DNA of 34,644 bases from Prorocentrum cordatum (GCA_963575745.1 CAUYUJ010009364.1:1-34644), one strand, 5' to 3'. Positions 1 to 8,685 are shown, counted from the stretch's first letter. Notes: generated by a model not told the origin, from the letters alone. Numbers and translations are program-made.

Positions 1-324
1 CCCCCCCCCCCCCCCCCCCCCCTTCAGGAAGTCGAGCGCCAGGTCGTCCTGCACGCCCGTCTGCTCCTGACACTGCGTCCACGCCGTCTCGAACTTGTTC
101 TTGAAGCCCGACTTGCAGTAGAGGTATTCGGCGCGCTTGGTGAAGCTGTTCCACTGCGCCCAGGGGTACCCCAGCTTCTGGCACGCCAAGACGGTGTTCA
201 GTGCCGCCATCGCCCCCGTCTCTGTGATGCCGACCCCCGACTCCTTGCCTGCGATGACCTCGAACGGCTCGTGGGTCCCCCACTCCAGGTGGGCCTCCGT
301 GTTGGTCTTCCTCTTAGACCTGTC

Positions 325-361
<37 letters not shown>

Positions 362-1326
362 ACGACTACGACGACCACCCATGGGTGGTCGTCGTAGTCG
401 TCGTCATCGTTGTCGTCGTCGTCGTCGCTCCCAACCTGCGCTCTTGGTAGGCGTTCCACTGCTTGTCGACCCACTCGAGGATGCAGTTCTCCTTGCCGAT
501 GTGGCCCTGCGCATTCTTGTACTTCTCTTGCTCCTCTGCGCTGCCCTTCTTGAAGCGGTCGCACTTGCTGGCAATCGCCGTCCTCGACTTCGCGGTCCTC
601 GTCCTCCACGCCTCCTCGATCACCTTATCGGGCTGCTCGTCGTCGGGGCTTTCCTGCGCCCTGGTCGCGAGCGGCGTCTCGCAGCCCTTCGCCAACTCGT
701 TGAGCCTCTTCGCCAGGAAGCCGAGCTGCAGCCCGCCTGAGCCCTCGAACGGGTTCTCAGGCAGCGAGACGCCTAGCGACGCCCCGCTCGGCCCCGCGGC
801 GGTGTCGCCCAGCTGGCTGATGCCGAGGCCCTTGAGGTTCGCCTGCTCCAGCCCGATCGCCGCCCCGTCGATCTGCGTGATGCCCAGCGCGGCGGTGTCG
901 GCCTGGGCCAGGCCGATGGCCCCGAGGTTCGCCTGCTGCAGGCCGATGCTCGCCGCGCCGTCCAGCGCAGGTCCTGCCGACGATGCCGCTGCCGCCGACG
1001 ATGATTCAGGCGGTGCATCAGCGCCCTCATCCGCACGCGGGGTGTCCTGCCGACGGCGAAAACCACCGTCGCCACGACTCCTCCCGCGCACCCATGTCCG
1101 AACCCCCCACCCGAGTATCGGGCGGGGGGAAGGGGCGGTCTCAGCCCTCCGCATCTCCTCCTCACCCCTCATTCCCTCCCCCTTTCATCAACCCCCTCAC
1201 CCTCACCTCCTTCCTCGCCACCCCCCCACTCCCACGGCAGCTTTCGACTGCACCGTCCTTGCTGCGGGCCCAGCGCTCTGACCAGCTGTCCTGGCAGTCG
1301 GGCAAGTCCTCGACGTGCGGGCCGTC
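1..1326 (-). CDS. Partial spliced gene, product unknown
   Basis: I do not recognise this protein. The minus strand has coding-like sequence in three blocks that join in frame. The proposed exons are 1326-1207, 1046-436 and 319-1, and the gene runs off the left edge. The 1046-436 block has near-repeats of the form AxIGLxQANLxxLGI, then a charged stretch ending NAYQER. The 319-1 block continues with Trp- and Cys-containing sequence (residues HLEWGTHEPFEV, then CQKLGYPWAQWNSF). Joining 436 to 319 restores one frame across a GT-AG intron. Joining 1207 to 1046 also keeps phase 0 across a GT-AG intron, but that is weaker because the unspliced sequence is open too. The start codon was not located; an ATG at 1172 is an alternative start. 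The run of 22 C at positions 1-22 marks the contig edge or a homopolymer. Confidence 0.5.
320..435 (-). other. Inferred 116-nt intron carrying a perfect palindrome
   Basis: Read on the minus strand, the sequence goes from CGCAG|GTTGGGAGCG at 436/435 to CCGACAG|GTCTAAG at 320/319. This is canonical GT-AG, and the reading frame is kept across it. CAGGT occurs at both boundaries, like a target-site duplication. Inside lies a perfect 48-bp palindrome at 358-405, centred on CCACCCATGGGTGG, flanked by GAC/GTC and GCC triplets. The 72 bp at 344-415 recur at 5701-5769. Dinoflagellate introns and introners often show repeated AGG or AGGT at their ends; treating this one as mobile is inference. Confidence 0.55.
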
Positions 1327-1379
1327 CTGCATCGGCGAGGGGGATGCTCCCTCCCCTCCATCAATACTACCAACACGGC

Positions 1380-1680
1380 AGAAACAATCGAGAGTCGAGG
1401 ATCGAGGATCGAGACCCGAGGTGTTTTTGTTACCTGAGGAGCGCGTCGATTTCAATTTCGAGGCGGACCCAGCCGTAGGCACGGGGAGGCCCCTCGAGGC
1501 CCGAAACGGCCGTCAAACTCGAGAGTCGATGATGGAGGATCGAGGCTCGAGTTGTTTCCCAGGAGGGCGCTTCGATTTGAATTGCGAGGCGGATCCAGCC
1601 GTAGGCGCGAGGGGGTCCAGGAGGCACCGAAAGGCAACAACCGAAAAACAGAGTCGATGATCCAGGATGTCTCGGTGGCC
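1380..1680. repeat. Diverged tandem repeat of about 130 bp
   Basis: GAGTCGAnGATnnAGG starts near 1392, 1523 and 1651, spaced 131 and 128 bp. The first two units share a GCGnnTCGATTT segment and a GAGGCGGAnCCAGCCGTAGG segment. The third unit is partial. The array lies between the divergent genes at 1-1326 and 1862-2674. Confidence 0.6.
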
Positions 1681-1861
1681 CCCCCCCACTGCCGCGCCTC
1701 GCCGGAGGCAAGTCTGAGGGCGCCCGCGTCGTCCCGAGCGACCGCTGGAGGCCACTCGGACCGTCTTCGGCCGTTCCGAGGGGGCGCTCTCGCCTCGGCG
1801 CGAAGCCTGCCGTCCGCATCTATTTCGGCGACTAGATCCCTGGGCCCCACACGCGCCTGAT

Positions 1862-2674
1862 ATGGAGCCCTGGACCCCGCACGCCCTCAAATACCGCAGA
1901 GTGCTCAAGAGCAAGACGGGCGACGGGCCCAACGAAGGCGACGGCGACGGCCCCAACGAAGGCCACTGCCCACGTTCGGCATCACGGTCGGTATCAAGCT
2001 CGGCACTCGCATGCTTGATTTGCGGAGTCTACCAGGTTTTCTCTGGGGGGACAAGTGAAAGCTGCCCGTTCAAGCTCGGGCAGCCCTGCCAGTTCGTGAC
2101 AGACGGCCAGAAGGGCGACGACGACACGCAGCAGGGCAAGCAGAAGGGCAAGGGCAACAGCGACGAGCAGAAGGGCAAGGGCAAGCGCGGCTTCTTGTCA
2201 CAGGAAGAGCTTGAGAGGCTGAGCCGTCTCCCATCGTGGATGCACGACAAGCGCTACACCTACGACATCACAGAAGCCGACGTGTGGGCTGCAGAGCGCA
2301 CGTACAAGGGCAAGATCAAGAGCAAGAGCGAGAGCGGCGACAGCTCGACGGGCAAGGGCAAGAGCGGCGACAGCTTGACGGGCAAGGGCAAGAGCAAGAG
2401 CGGCGGCAGCTTCGACCCCGACACGAGCAGCCCGCGCTCGCAGGCTTCGGCGCTCCAGGAGCAGGACGAGAGCCCCGCGAGGCCTTTGAGGCGCTGGGCC
2501 AGTGGCGTGCTGACGTCACCCCCTTGCGCCACGATCCCACCGACGCCAGAGGGCCCGCGCTTGTCGCCCCACACCCCAGAGGACCCGCTCGAGGCGACAG
2601 ACCCCAACAACTCGCACGAGGTGCCAGGCCCGCAGGAGAACCCGCCCGCCGAGGGCAACCCGTGCGAGGACTGA
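1862..2674 (+). CDS. Lys/Gly/Ser-rich protein, unknown function
   Basis: An ORF of 270 codons that I do not recognise. Residues about 80-115 are Lys/Gly/Gln-rich. They are followed by a more ordered stretch, FLSQEELERLSRLPSWMHDK and then YTYDITEADVWAAERTYKGK, which looks genuinely coding. After that come repeats of the SGDSxTGKGK type and a Pro-rich C-terminus with a PQENPPAEGNP motif. That C-terminal motif is repeated directly downstream (2675-2757) in another frame, VPGIQENPP, so an indel inside the repeat has moved the stop codon. The first 50 or so residues look poorly coding, and the true start may lie later or behind an intron. No domain links it to its neighbours. Confidence 0.45.
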   Translation: MEPWTPHALKYRRVLKSKTGDGPNEGDGDGPNEGHCPRSASRSVSSSALACLICGVYQVFSGGTSESCPFKLGQPCQFVTDGQKGDDDTQQGKQKGKGNSDEQKGKGKRGFLSQEELERLSRLPSWMHDKRYTYDITEADVWAAERTYKGKIKSKSESGDSSTGKGKSGDSLTGKGKSKSGGSFDPDTSSPRSQASALQEQDESPARPLRRWASGVLTSPPCATIPPTPEGPRLSPHTPEDPLEATDPNNSHEVPGPQENPPAEGNPCED

Positions 2675-2966
2675 GGCCCGCAGGTGAACCCGCCCGCCGA
2701 GTGCAGCCCGTCGAGGTGCCAGGCATCCAGGAGAACCCGCCGTGGGCAACGCCCTAGGCATCCTTCATCCTCTTCCTCCTAGGCATGAGGGTCAGATGCG
2801 ACACCCGATTCGGTGAGAGGGCAATTAAGCAGCGCAATGGGAAGGGATGGGGGGGAGGGGTAGGATGTCAGATGTTGACGCGATAACAAGAATAACAATA
2901 AACAACGACGTGACGACGCCGACGATGAAATTTCCCATGTCAGGCGGAGGGGTGGGGGGCTCGCCG

Positions 2967-2992
2967 ACACACACATATATATATATATATAT
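2967..2992. repeat. CA/TA microsatellite
   Basis: ACACAC is followed by about nine AT dinucleotides, in the otherwise non-coding stretch 2760-3290. Confidence 0.9.
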
Positions 2993-3004
2993 CGACAAAC
3001 GCAT

Positions 3005-3180
3005 CGGAGCCGAGGGGAAAACTCATCGAAACTCAGCGGGAACTCATCGGACACTCATCGCGATTATCTCCGCTTCCACGCCGTGCCATGCGCAACGTTA
3101 TCCTCGCGACCTCGGGAACTCGTCGCGGTTATCTCCGCTGCCACGTCGCGCCATGCGCTGAGTTATCCTCGCGACCCCCG
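3005..3180. repeat. AACTCATCG motifs and a two-unit 66-bp repeat
   Basis: Positions 3020-3060 carry several AACTCATCG-like 12-mers, the motif that forms the array at 5015-5305. They run into two diverged 66-bp units starting near 3058 and 3123. Each unit has TCGCGRTTATCTCCGCT, a CCATGCGC segment and GTTATCCTCGCGACC. I see no gene here. This is the 3' side of the minus-strand gene at 3295-4845. Confidence 0.6.
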
Positions 3181-3294
3181 CAATCGCTGAGCCGAGGGAG
3201 TCGGATCGCCGCGGAGGGCGGGGGTCCGAGAGGCCAGGGCGGAGTGGGCTACATGTTTTCCGATCGTGGCTCTCTGAAGTCGGAGCCCGTCAGT

Positions 3295-4845
3295 CTACTC
3301 GGCACCGTCCGACGAGTCATCCTCCGCCAGCTGCTTGCGCGCGTCCCCCATGAGCGTGCCCGTCGGCCCCGTGATGCCTTTCTCGGTGCCGATGCGCTGG
3401 ATGGGGACCTTCGAAGTCGAGATCTTGCCTGGTGCGGCGCGCTTCTTGCCCTTGCCCTTCTGCTCGGGAGTGGACGGCGCGCCTCCTGCAGCAGCGTCTG
3501 CCTCCCCCTCTCCTGCCGTGTAGACCTCCCCGTCCGAAGCCGCCTCGGCGCTCTCGCCCGTGCCGTTGCCCGACGCCGCCTCGGCGTCGGAGGCCGCCGC
3601 CTCCTCGGTGGCGGGCTTAGCGGCGGCGGGCCTCCTGCGAGCTGCAGCGCCCCGCTTGGGCGCCGCCGCCGCATCGGCCTCCTGCTTGGCCAACTTCTCG
3701 GCCTCCTTCTGGCAGATCGCTTCGACAGTCTTCTCGATCTCCTTGAGGAGGTCCATCTTCGCCGCCATCGCCTGCTGCTTCGTAGTTTTCGGGTCGCGGG
3801 CGAACATCTCTAAGATCCGCTCGGTCATCACCTTGACGCCATGCTCCTCGTTGTCGAAGTGCCTGGTGGTCGCCTGCGTCTGCTGCTCCTTGGTGCCGTC
3901 CTTGAGCTTGCGCATGATGAGGATGAGCTTGTGGTTCGGATCCCGATCTCTCTTCAGCTCGACGTAGACCTTTGAGCCGTCAGGTAAGTATTTAGAAGGA
4001 AGCCCACTCTTGGCGCTCTTCGGCTTCTCCTTCTGCTGCTGCAGCGCCTCTGGGTAGCGCCACTCCTTCCCGTCGGCCCACGTGGCAACCATGAATCCGC
4101 CCTGGTCGGACGACCGCGAGCTGTCGCAAAGCTCCACCCGCCGCGTGCTCGGTTGGATGCGCACTGCCGAGTTCTTGTTCTCGTCGAACTTGTAGACGTA
4201 CTGCACCTCGGACACCGCGCTGTCACCTGCAGGCTTGGCCGCGGCGGGCCTCTTCTTCGCGGCCCCCGTGCCCTCGGGCTCGCCCTCGCCCCCTGCCGCC
4301 GAACCTCCTCGCATTGACGGCCTTCGCCTGACGGGCGCGCTGTCCTCCTCGTCCGCGTCGTCCCCCTCCTCGTCCTGATCCTCGTTCAGGTTGATGCCGT
4401 CGGTGTTGCCCTGCTCCGCGATGACGGCCTCGTACCACTGAGGGGGGCCGAGCTTGCGGCGGTAGAAGGACCCCACGTGCATGCACAGCGTGCGCACCCT
4501 AGCCGTCATGTCCCTCACGTAGCGCTTCTTGGATTCGCCCTCGAACAAACTCCAGGGCGGCTTTCCTGTCTTCGCCTTCTCGGTGACCAAGAACTCGATC
4601 GCGTTCTCGCACGCGACCTTGCCGACGCTCAAGTTCGGCGCTGCCTGCTGCCTGATCGACTGCGCGACGAGCACCGCAGCGTCGGCATTTAAGGGCGCCT
4701 GGTCGCTGGACACAGGGAAGGAGGAGTGGTCGCTCTTGTACACCACGAAATCTGGTTTCGTCATGACAGGGCGCAGCACCTTGGTCAGCAACTCCACGTC
4801 CGTGCACACGGCGCGGGTCGACTCGGACCCGTCGCTGGCGCCCAT
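3295..4845 (-). CDS. Intronless 516-residue protein, unknown, possibly nuclear
   Basis: A long ORF with coding character throughout; I recognise no family. The open frame extends upstream to 4941, but I chose the ATG at 4845 (start MGASDGSESTRAV) because the extra 32 codons read through a degraded spliced leader at 4917-4937 and a tandem duplicate of CCGACGCTCGGCCCTA. The N-terminal region of about 170 residues is mixed alpha/beta-like. It is followed by an acidic linker (NEDQDEEGDDADEED), then an Ala/Lys/Arg/Pro-rich segment with KKRPAAAKPA. A second ordered region follows, with YVYKFDENKNSAV, GGFMVATWADGKEW and KVYVELKRDRDPNHKL, then a Lys/Glu helix and RRRPAAAKPA. The tail is low-complexity and ends DDSSDGAE. 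The basic RPAAAKPA motifs would suit a nuclear or nucleic-acid-binding protein, which is inference. Lack of introns fits a retroposed cDNA. Confidence 0.8.
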   Translation of the reverse strand: MGASDGSESTRAVCTDVELLTKVLRPVMTKPDFVVYKSDHSSFPVSSDQAPLNADAAVLVAQSIRQQAAPNLSVGKVACENAIEFLVTEKAKTGKPPWSLFEGESKKRYVRDMTARVRTLCMHVGSFYRRKLGPPQWYEAVIAEQGNTDGINLNEDQDEEGDDADEEDSAPVRRRPSMRGGSAAGGEGEPEGTGAAKKRPAAAKPAGDSAVSEVQYVYKFDENKNSAVRIQPSTRRVELCDSSRSSDQGGFMVATWADGKEWRYPEALQQQKEKPKSAKSGLPSKYLPDGSKVYVELKRDRDPNHKLILIMRKLKDGTKEQQTQATTRHFDNEEHGVKVMTERILEMFARDPKTTKQQAMAAKMDLLKEIEKTVEAICQKEAEKLAKQEADAAAAPKRGAAARRRPAAAKPATEEAAASDAEAASGNGTGESAEAASDGEVYTAGEGEADAAAGGAPSTPEQKGKGKKRAAPGKISTSKVPIQRIGTEKGITGPTGTLMGDARKQLAEDDSSDGAE

Positions 4846-4916
4846 AGGGTAGGGCCGAGCGTCGGATAGGGCCGAGCGTCGGGTATGGCATCTGGCAGCT
4901 GGTGCCCACTGAAATG

Positions 4917-4937
4917 GTGGAGCCAAAACGTTTACGG
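4917..4937 (-). other. Relict dinoflagellate spliced leader
   Basis: The minus strand reads CCGTA, AACG, TTTTGGCTC, CAC. It matches the known leader at about 16 of 21 positions, including CCGTA and TTTTGGCTC. It lies 71 nt upstream of the ATG at 4845, in transcript orientation. A genomic leader upstream of an intronless gene is the known signature of a reintegrated trans-spliced cDNA. Confidence 0.65.
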
Positions 4938-5014
4938 ACACATAGATCGGGGCGCTGCGGATTCAAAACTCACCGAAATTCCCTCCAGGAATGCATCCAG
5001 GGCCCCGCCCAGGG

Positions 5015-5305
5015 CCCCATCGGAGCTCATCGGGAGCTCATCGGGAACTCATCGGATCGATCTTCGGAAACTCATCGAAACTCATCGGCAACTCATCGGA
5101 AACTCATCGAAACTCATCGGAAACTCATCGGAAACTCATCGGGAACTCTTCGGAAACTCTTCGGAAACTCATCGAAACTCATCGTAAACTAATCGGAAAC
5201 TCATCGAAGCCCATCGGGAACTCATCGTGAACTCTTCGGAAACTCATCGAAACTCATCGGAAACTCATCGGAGACTCGTAGGGAGGAACTCATCGGCTCC
5301 AATCG
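5015..5305. repeat. 12-bp tandem repeat GGAAACTCATCG
   Basis: Roughly 24 imperfect copies of GRAAACTCATCG, with variants CTCTTCG, GGGAACTC and TCGAAACTC. Because the unit is a multiple of three, several frames stay open with SSETHR-like repeats; I do not read these as coding. The same motif occurs at 3020-3060 and 6720-6785. Confidence 0.9.
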
Positions 5306-5700
5306 GAGATATTGAGGTCAGAGACGACGGGGGGGTCACAGCGAGCCACCCCAACCATCTGAAGAACCACACACCGCGCGCACGGGCGCACCCTGAGCGG
5401 CGGTTCCACACGAAACAAGCTGGCCCACCAACGCACTGACCTCGACAGCTCCTCGCGAGGTGAGCGCCCATGAGAGCTGTTCGACACGCCGAAACACACA
5501 GCCCGCCGCCGTTACGTCGTCGAGAAGCCTGTGGCACGACGACGCACCGAGACACGACCACGACGAGACGAGACGACACTGACGACCGACCCCACGAAAC
5601 GACGAACGACCAACCAACTCTTCGGAGTCTGCGACTGGACGACCACCGAACACACGGACACACACCGACGAACGCGGAGCGAGCGCACGCGGCTCGAGCG
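5306..5700. other. No gene seen; CGAC-rich spacer
   Basis: GC-rich sequence with many ACGAC/CGACG triplets. ORFs are open on both strands but have Arg/Asp/Thr-biased composition and no recognisable domain. It may be the rest of a minus-strand intron downstream of the exon proposed at 5850-6162. Confidence 0.4.
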
Positions 5701-5769
5701 GCGGCGACGACGACGACGACTACGACGACCACCCATGGGTGGTCGTCGTAGTCGTCGTCATCGTTGTCG
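5701..5769 (-). repeat. Second copy of the intron palindrome element
   Basis: These 69 bp match 344-415 in the same orientation except for one GAC unit. They include the identical perfect 48-bp palindrome (5712-5759) and the CATCGTTGTCG flank. Next to it, on the coding-like minus strand, are GTC-triplet tracts at 5799-5846. Confidence 0.8.
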
Positions 5770-5800
5770 CCATCGGTGCCGGAACGACGGGGGAGGACGC

Positions 5801-5846
<46 letters not shown>

Positions 5847-5849
5847 TAG

Positions 5850-6162
5850 AGATGGCCTCCGTGGCCGTCTCCTGCGCCGTCTCTGGCGGCGGCGAGGCCG
5901 CGGGCGGCGGCGAGGCCGCGGGCGGCGGCGTGGCCGCCTGCGGCGTGGCCGCGGCCGAGCTGGCCACGCTCTCCACCGCCGACGCCGCCGCCGTCGTCGG
6001 GGGCGTCGGCGGCTCCTCGGCCGCCGAGCCCTTCCCCGCACGCGGGGTCGCGGGCGGCGTGGCAGCCTCGAAGGGTGCCATCGCGCGCGCCCCGCGGAAG
6101 CGCGCCAACTGGGCGCGCGGAGGAAGGTTGACCTTCCTAGTGGCCTCGAAGTAGCCCAACAT
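5850..6162 (-). CDS. Possible exon, Ala/Pro-rich, unknown
   Basis: The minus strand from an ATG at 6162 gives MLGYFEATRKVNLPPRAQLA and then about 85 Ala/Pro/Glu-rich residues, ending ETATEAIST where the CGT-triplet tract begins. Composition changes abruptly there, which suggests an exon followed by a repeat-filled intron holding the palindrome copy at 5712-5759. I could not define the splice sites or a following exon. It could equally be non-coding sequence. A GGAAGGT-TG-ACCTTCC hairpin at 6122-6137 lies inside the frame. Confidence 0.3.
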
Positions 6163-6165
6163 GCT

Positions 6166-6252
6166 CGATCGAGCCAGAACGCCGATCGCGATCGATCGAG
6201 CCAGAACGCCGACGACGACGACGACGCCTCGCGGGGCGTCGTCGTCGTCGTC
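6166..6252. repeat. Direct repeat next to a GAC/GTC hairpin
   Basis: CGATCGAGCCAGAACGCCGA occurs at 6166-6185 and 6193-6212. A hairpin follows directly: GAC triplets ending GACGCC (6211-6228), a 6-nt loop, and GGCGTC plus GTC triplets (6235-6252), with 18-bp arms. It resembles the palindromes at 358-405 and 5712-5759 in composition but not in its centre. Confidence 0.6.
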
Positions 6253-6399
6253 GTCGTCGGACGATGGTTTCCGACACCGCGTGGAGCGTTCGTCCCCGAA
6301 CATCGAGATTTCGCGCCGCGGCCCCGTGCCCGCGAGCACTGGGGCCCGAGATGGGCCCCCGTAGCGCGTTCAACCTTGATCGCGCGAGGCGCCTCCGCG

Positions 6400-6475
6400 C
6401 CGTCCGCCCCCCTCCTCCTCCTCCTCCTCCTCCTCCTCCTCCGCCATTTCCTCCTCCCCCGTCCTCCTCCTCAGT
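6400..6475. repeat. CTC/TCC microsatellite
   Basis: A tract of CCTCCTCCTCC with minor interruptions. The following 6480-6870 holds no gene I can support, only three AACTCATCGG-like motifs at 6720-6785. Confidence 0.8.
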
Positions 6476-6869
6476 AGGGTTCGGGGCATCTGGGGCTTTG
6501 AACAACTACACGGATGGAGGGCGGGTACTTTCAAAATGGCGCTCTCGCCCCGCTCACTGTTTCACTTACTTTTTCATGTTAAGCGCGGCGCCCGTTTATT
6601 TAACGAGCCGCGTCCCTAATTGTCTTAACCCGCGCCGCCTACGGGCAGCGGTGTACCCGACGGCCTCGTGGCAGTGTTCAACACGTACCACGTGATCGGG
6701 CATTATTTGATACGTACGCATCGCAAACTCATCGGAAAACCATCGGCAACTCGATTGGTAGTGCATCGGAAACTCATCGGATTCGATGGGCAGGCTTAAG
6801 GGTCGTTTCACCTGCGGCCCACTAGACTGCCTCAAGACGGCTCAAGATGGCCCAGAGACGGCTCATGAT

Positions 6870-7160
6870 GCAGATATGACTCATAACTGTTATTTTTAAA
6901 CAGATATTTGCCATAACTGCTATTTTTGCAGATCTGACTGTTAACTGCTATGTTTTACAGATATTCGCCATAATTGCTATTTTTTGCAGATATGGGTTAT
7001 AACTGCTATTTTTTGCAGATATGACTTAGGACTCTTATGAATTTACAGATATGCTCAACATGATATAAAAATGCGCATAACTGCTATTTTTTGCATATAT
7101 GATTCGCAGCCGGTATTTTTTGCAGATATTTTCTGCAACTGCTATTTTTACATATATCGA
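6870..7160. repeat. AT-rich 29-bp tandem satellite
   Basis: About nine or ten units of roughly 29 bp beginning CAGATATG, with TAACTGCTATTTTTT near the end. Units at about 6990 and 6960 are exactly 29 bp; others vary by 1-5 bp. It stands out as an AT-rich island in GC-rich surroundings. Confidence 0.85.
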
Positions 7161-7283
7161 ACCTCAGGGTTTGCGAGAGGGCATCGCGGCCGTTATGTTT
7201 GCGGGTCCGGGTCCGTCGGTTTCGGTCCCAGGCCGTGTTCATTTAGGGGAGGTTTACTAAAGGGAGGTTTGTCCACCTCCGAA

Positions 7284-7485
7284 CCTAGGGGAACAAAAAG
7301 TGGCATAAGCATAAAGACTTGGAAGTCCGCGCGGATTTCTCGGATCGGCGCTGGACTCCCCTCCCTGGCGCGCGGAGCGCGCCAGGGGCGGCGCCTGGGG
7401 CGCCGCCGGGGGGCCCCAGCGCCGATCCGAGAAATCCGCGCGGACCTCCGAGGTTTCATGTTATGTCACTTTTTGTTCCCCTAGG
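7284..7485. mobile_element. Foldback MITE-like element, about 200 bp
   Basis: Terminal inverted repeats of about 70 bp. The left end starts CCTAGGGGAACAAAAAGTG; the right end finishes CACTTTTTGTTCCCCTAGG. Next come TCCGCGCGGATTTCTCGG and ATCGGCGCTGG in both arms. The centre holds GC hairpins, including CTGGCGCGC-GGA-GCGCGCCAG. There is no coding capacity. If the termini are GGGGAAC...GTTCCCC, the flanking dinucleotide is TA on both sides, as for Tc1/mariner-type elements, but the CCTAGG at each end makes the exact border ambiguous. Confidence 0.75.
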
Positions 7486-7828
7486 ACCGCTCCTGCAGGT
7501 CGGCCTGAGCCGGCTGCGCGGGTCCAGCTCCTGCACGCTGGTGCTCTCGATTCTCCCCTCGGAAGCTGGAACATATATGCATTACCAGTGGCGGGCTCCC
7601 TTTCCACCCCAGGACTTTTTGAGGGTCAGGGACGACGTCGGGGAGGTGTGGTGCATATTTGTCCCCCGTTATCCAAGGGAAGCAACACAAAATGTATACA
7701 CCAGGATTCCGTATACACCAGAATCCGCGTTCCTGTGCGAATTTCAGCGCAGGGTCGGGAAGAGCGTCGGTGTATAGAGTTCGTTTTCCTATCTCCCTCC
7801 CTTTTTCAAGCAGTGGCGAAGCGTCCTG
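7486..7828. other. No gene seen
   Basis: Mixed-composition sequence between two inverted-repeat elements. Short ORFs exist on both strands but none has a recognisable domain or coding-like composition. Confidence 0.4.
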
Positions 7829-8023
7829 GCGTGCCTATAGGCCTATCAAACAGTGTTCTAAGAACCTCTTGTGGCTGCCACGAAATGTTTTTAGAACATT
7901 TCTGGTTTGGGCTGTCGTGTTTTAGCACATCGGGCTTACGTCCTAAGAATTCTGGTTCTGTTCGTAAAACATCAGTGGGTTCTAAGAACATCTCGTGGTA
8001 GTCTTATAGGGATACCGGGACGA
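7829..8023. mobile_element. Possible second inverted-repeat element
   Basis: The left end CGTCCTGGCGTGCCTATAGG and the reverse complement of the right end, CGTCCCGGTATCCCTATAAG, agree at most positions. Inside, GTTCTAAGAAC(A/C)TCT(T/C)GTGG occurs as a direct repeat near 7853 and 7978. I see no clear target duplication, so the mobile reading is tentative. Confidence 0.35.
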
Positions 8024-8232
8024 GGGCCCCTGGTCAATATTTTTCCCCTTCCTGCTTTACCTGGTCACTGGGAGGGCACCAATGGGGGAGTCTTTCCTCC
8101 AACGCCCGGGTCACCAGCAAACACTGCCTGCTGGCACACCGACTCCAACTGCTCCGTAGCACAGCAACCGCCACGGAGTCATACGGAGCAGAGACGCGGA
8201 CGCCCACGGAGCCCGTCCGGCAGCACTTGCGA

Positions 8233-8345
8233 CGGAGGAGGAGGAGGAGGAGGAGGAGGAGGAGGAGGAGGAGGAGGAGGAGGAGGAGGAGGAGGAGGAG
8301 GAGGACGGGGAGGGGGGACGGAGGGGGAGGAGGAGGGGGCCCCCC
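8233..8345. repeat. GGA microsatellite and G/C homopolymers
   Basis: About 23 GGA triplets, then G-rich sequence and a run of C at 8340-8355. Pyrimidine-rich sequence fills 8356-8500, with no gene. Confidence 0.9.
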
Positions 8346-8640
8346 CCCCCCCCCCACGTCTCCTTTAGTTCCTCTCATCTCTTAACCCCTCTCTCCTCTC
8401 TTCTCTCCTCCCCTTCTCTTTCTTCTCCCCCGCTCTATACCCTTTTTCTTCTTCTCTCCTTTCTTATTTTACCCCCCCTTTTCTTCCCCCCTTCCCCCCC
8501 TGGGGCGAGGAGGGAGGAGGAGGGGGAGGGGAGCGGAGGCAGGGGGGGGGCGTCGGAGAGTAACAGTCGACATTTTCGGGCGGGGGATGGTAGGAGAGGA
8601 GTAGGAGGGGGAGGGGGAGTGGCTGAGGAGGGAGCGAGCG

Positions 8641-8685
8641 AGGAAGGAGGAGGAGGAGGAGGAGGAGGAGGAGGAGGAGGAGGAC
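8641..8685. repeat. GGA microsatellite
   Basis: About 12 GGA triplets at the left border of the decayed array flank. The stretch 8500-8640 is purine-rich low-complexity sequence without a gene. Confidence 0.85.

Noticed and set aside
5015-5305. Repetitive SSETHR protein
   Set aside because: A 12-bp tandem repeat gives open frames by default; no flanking coding sequence.
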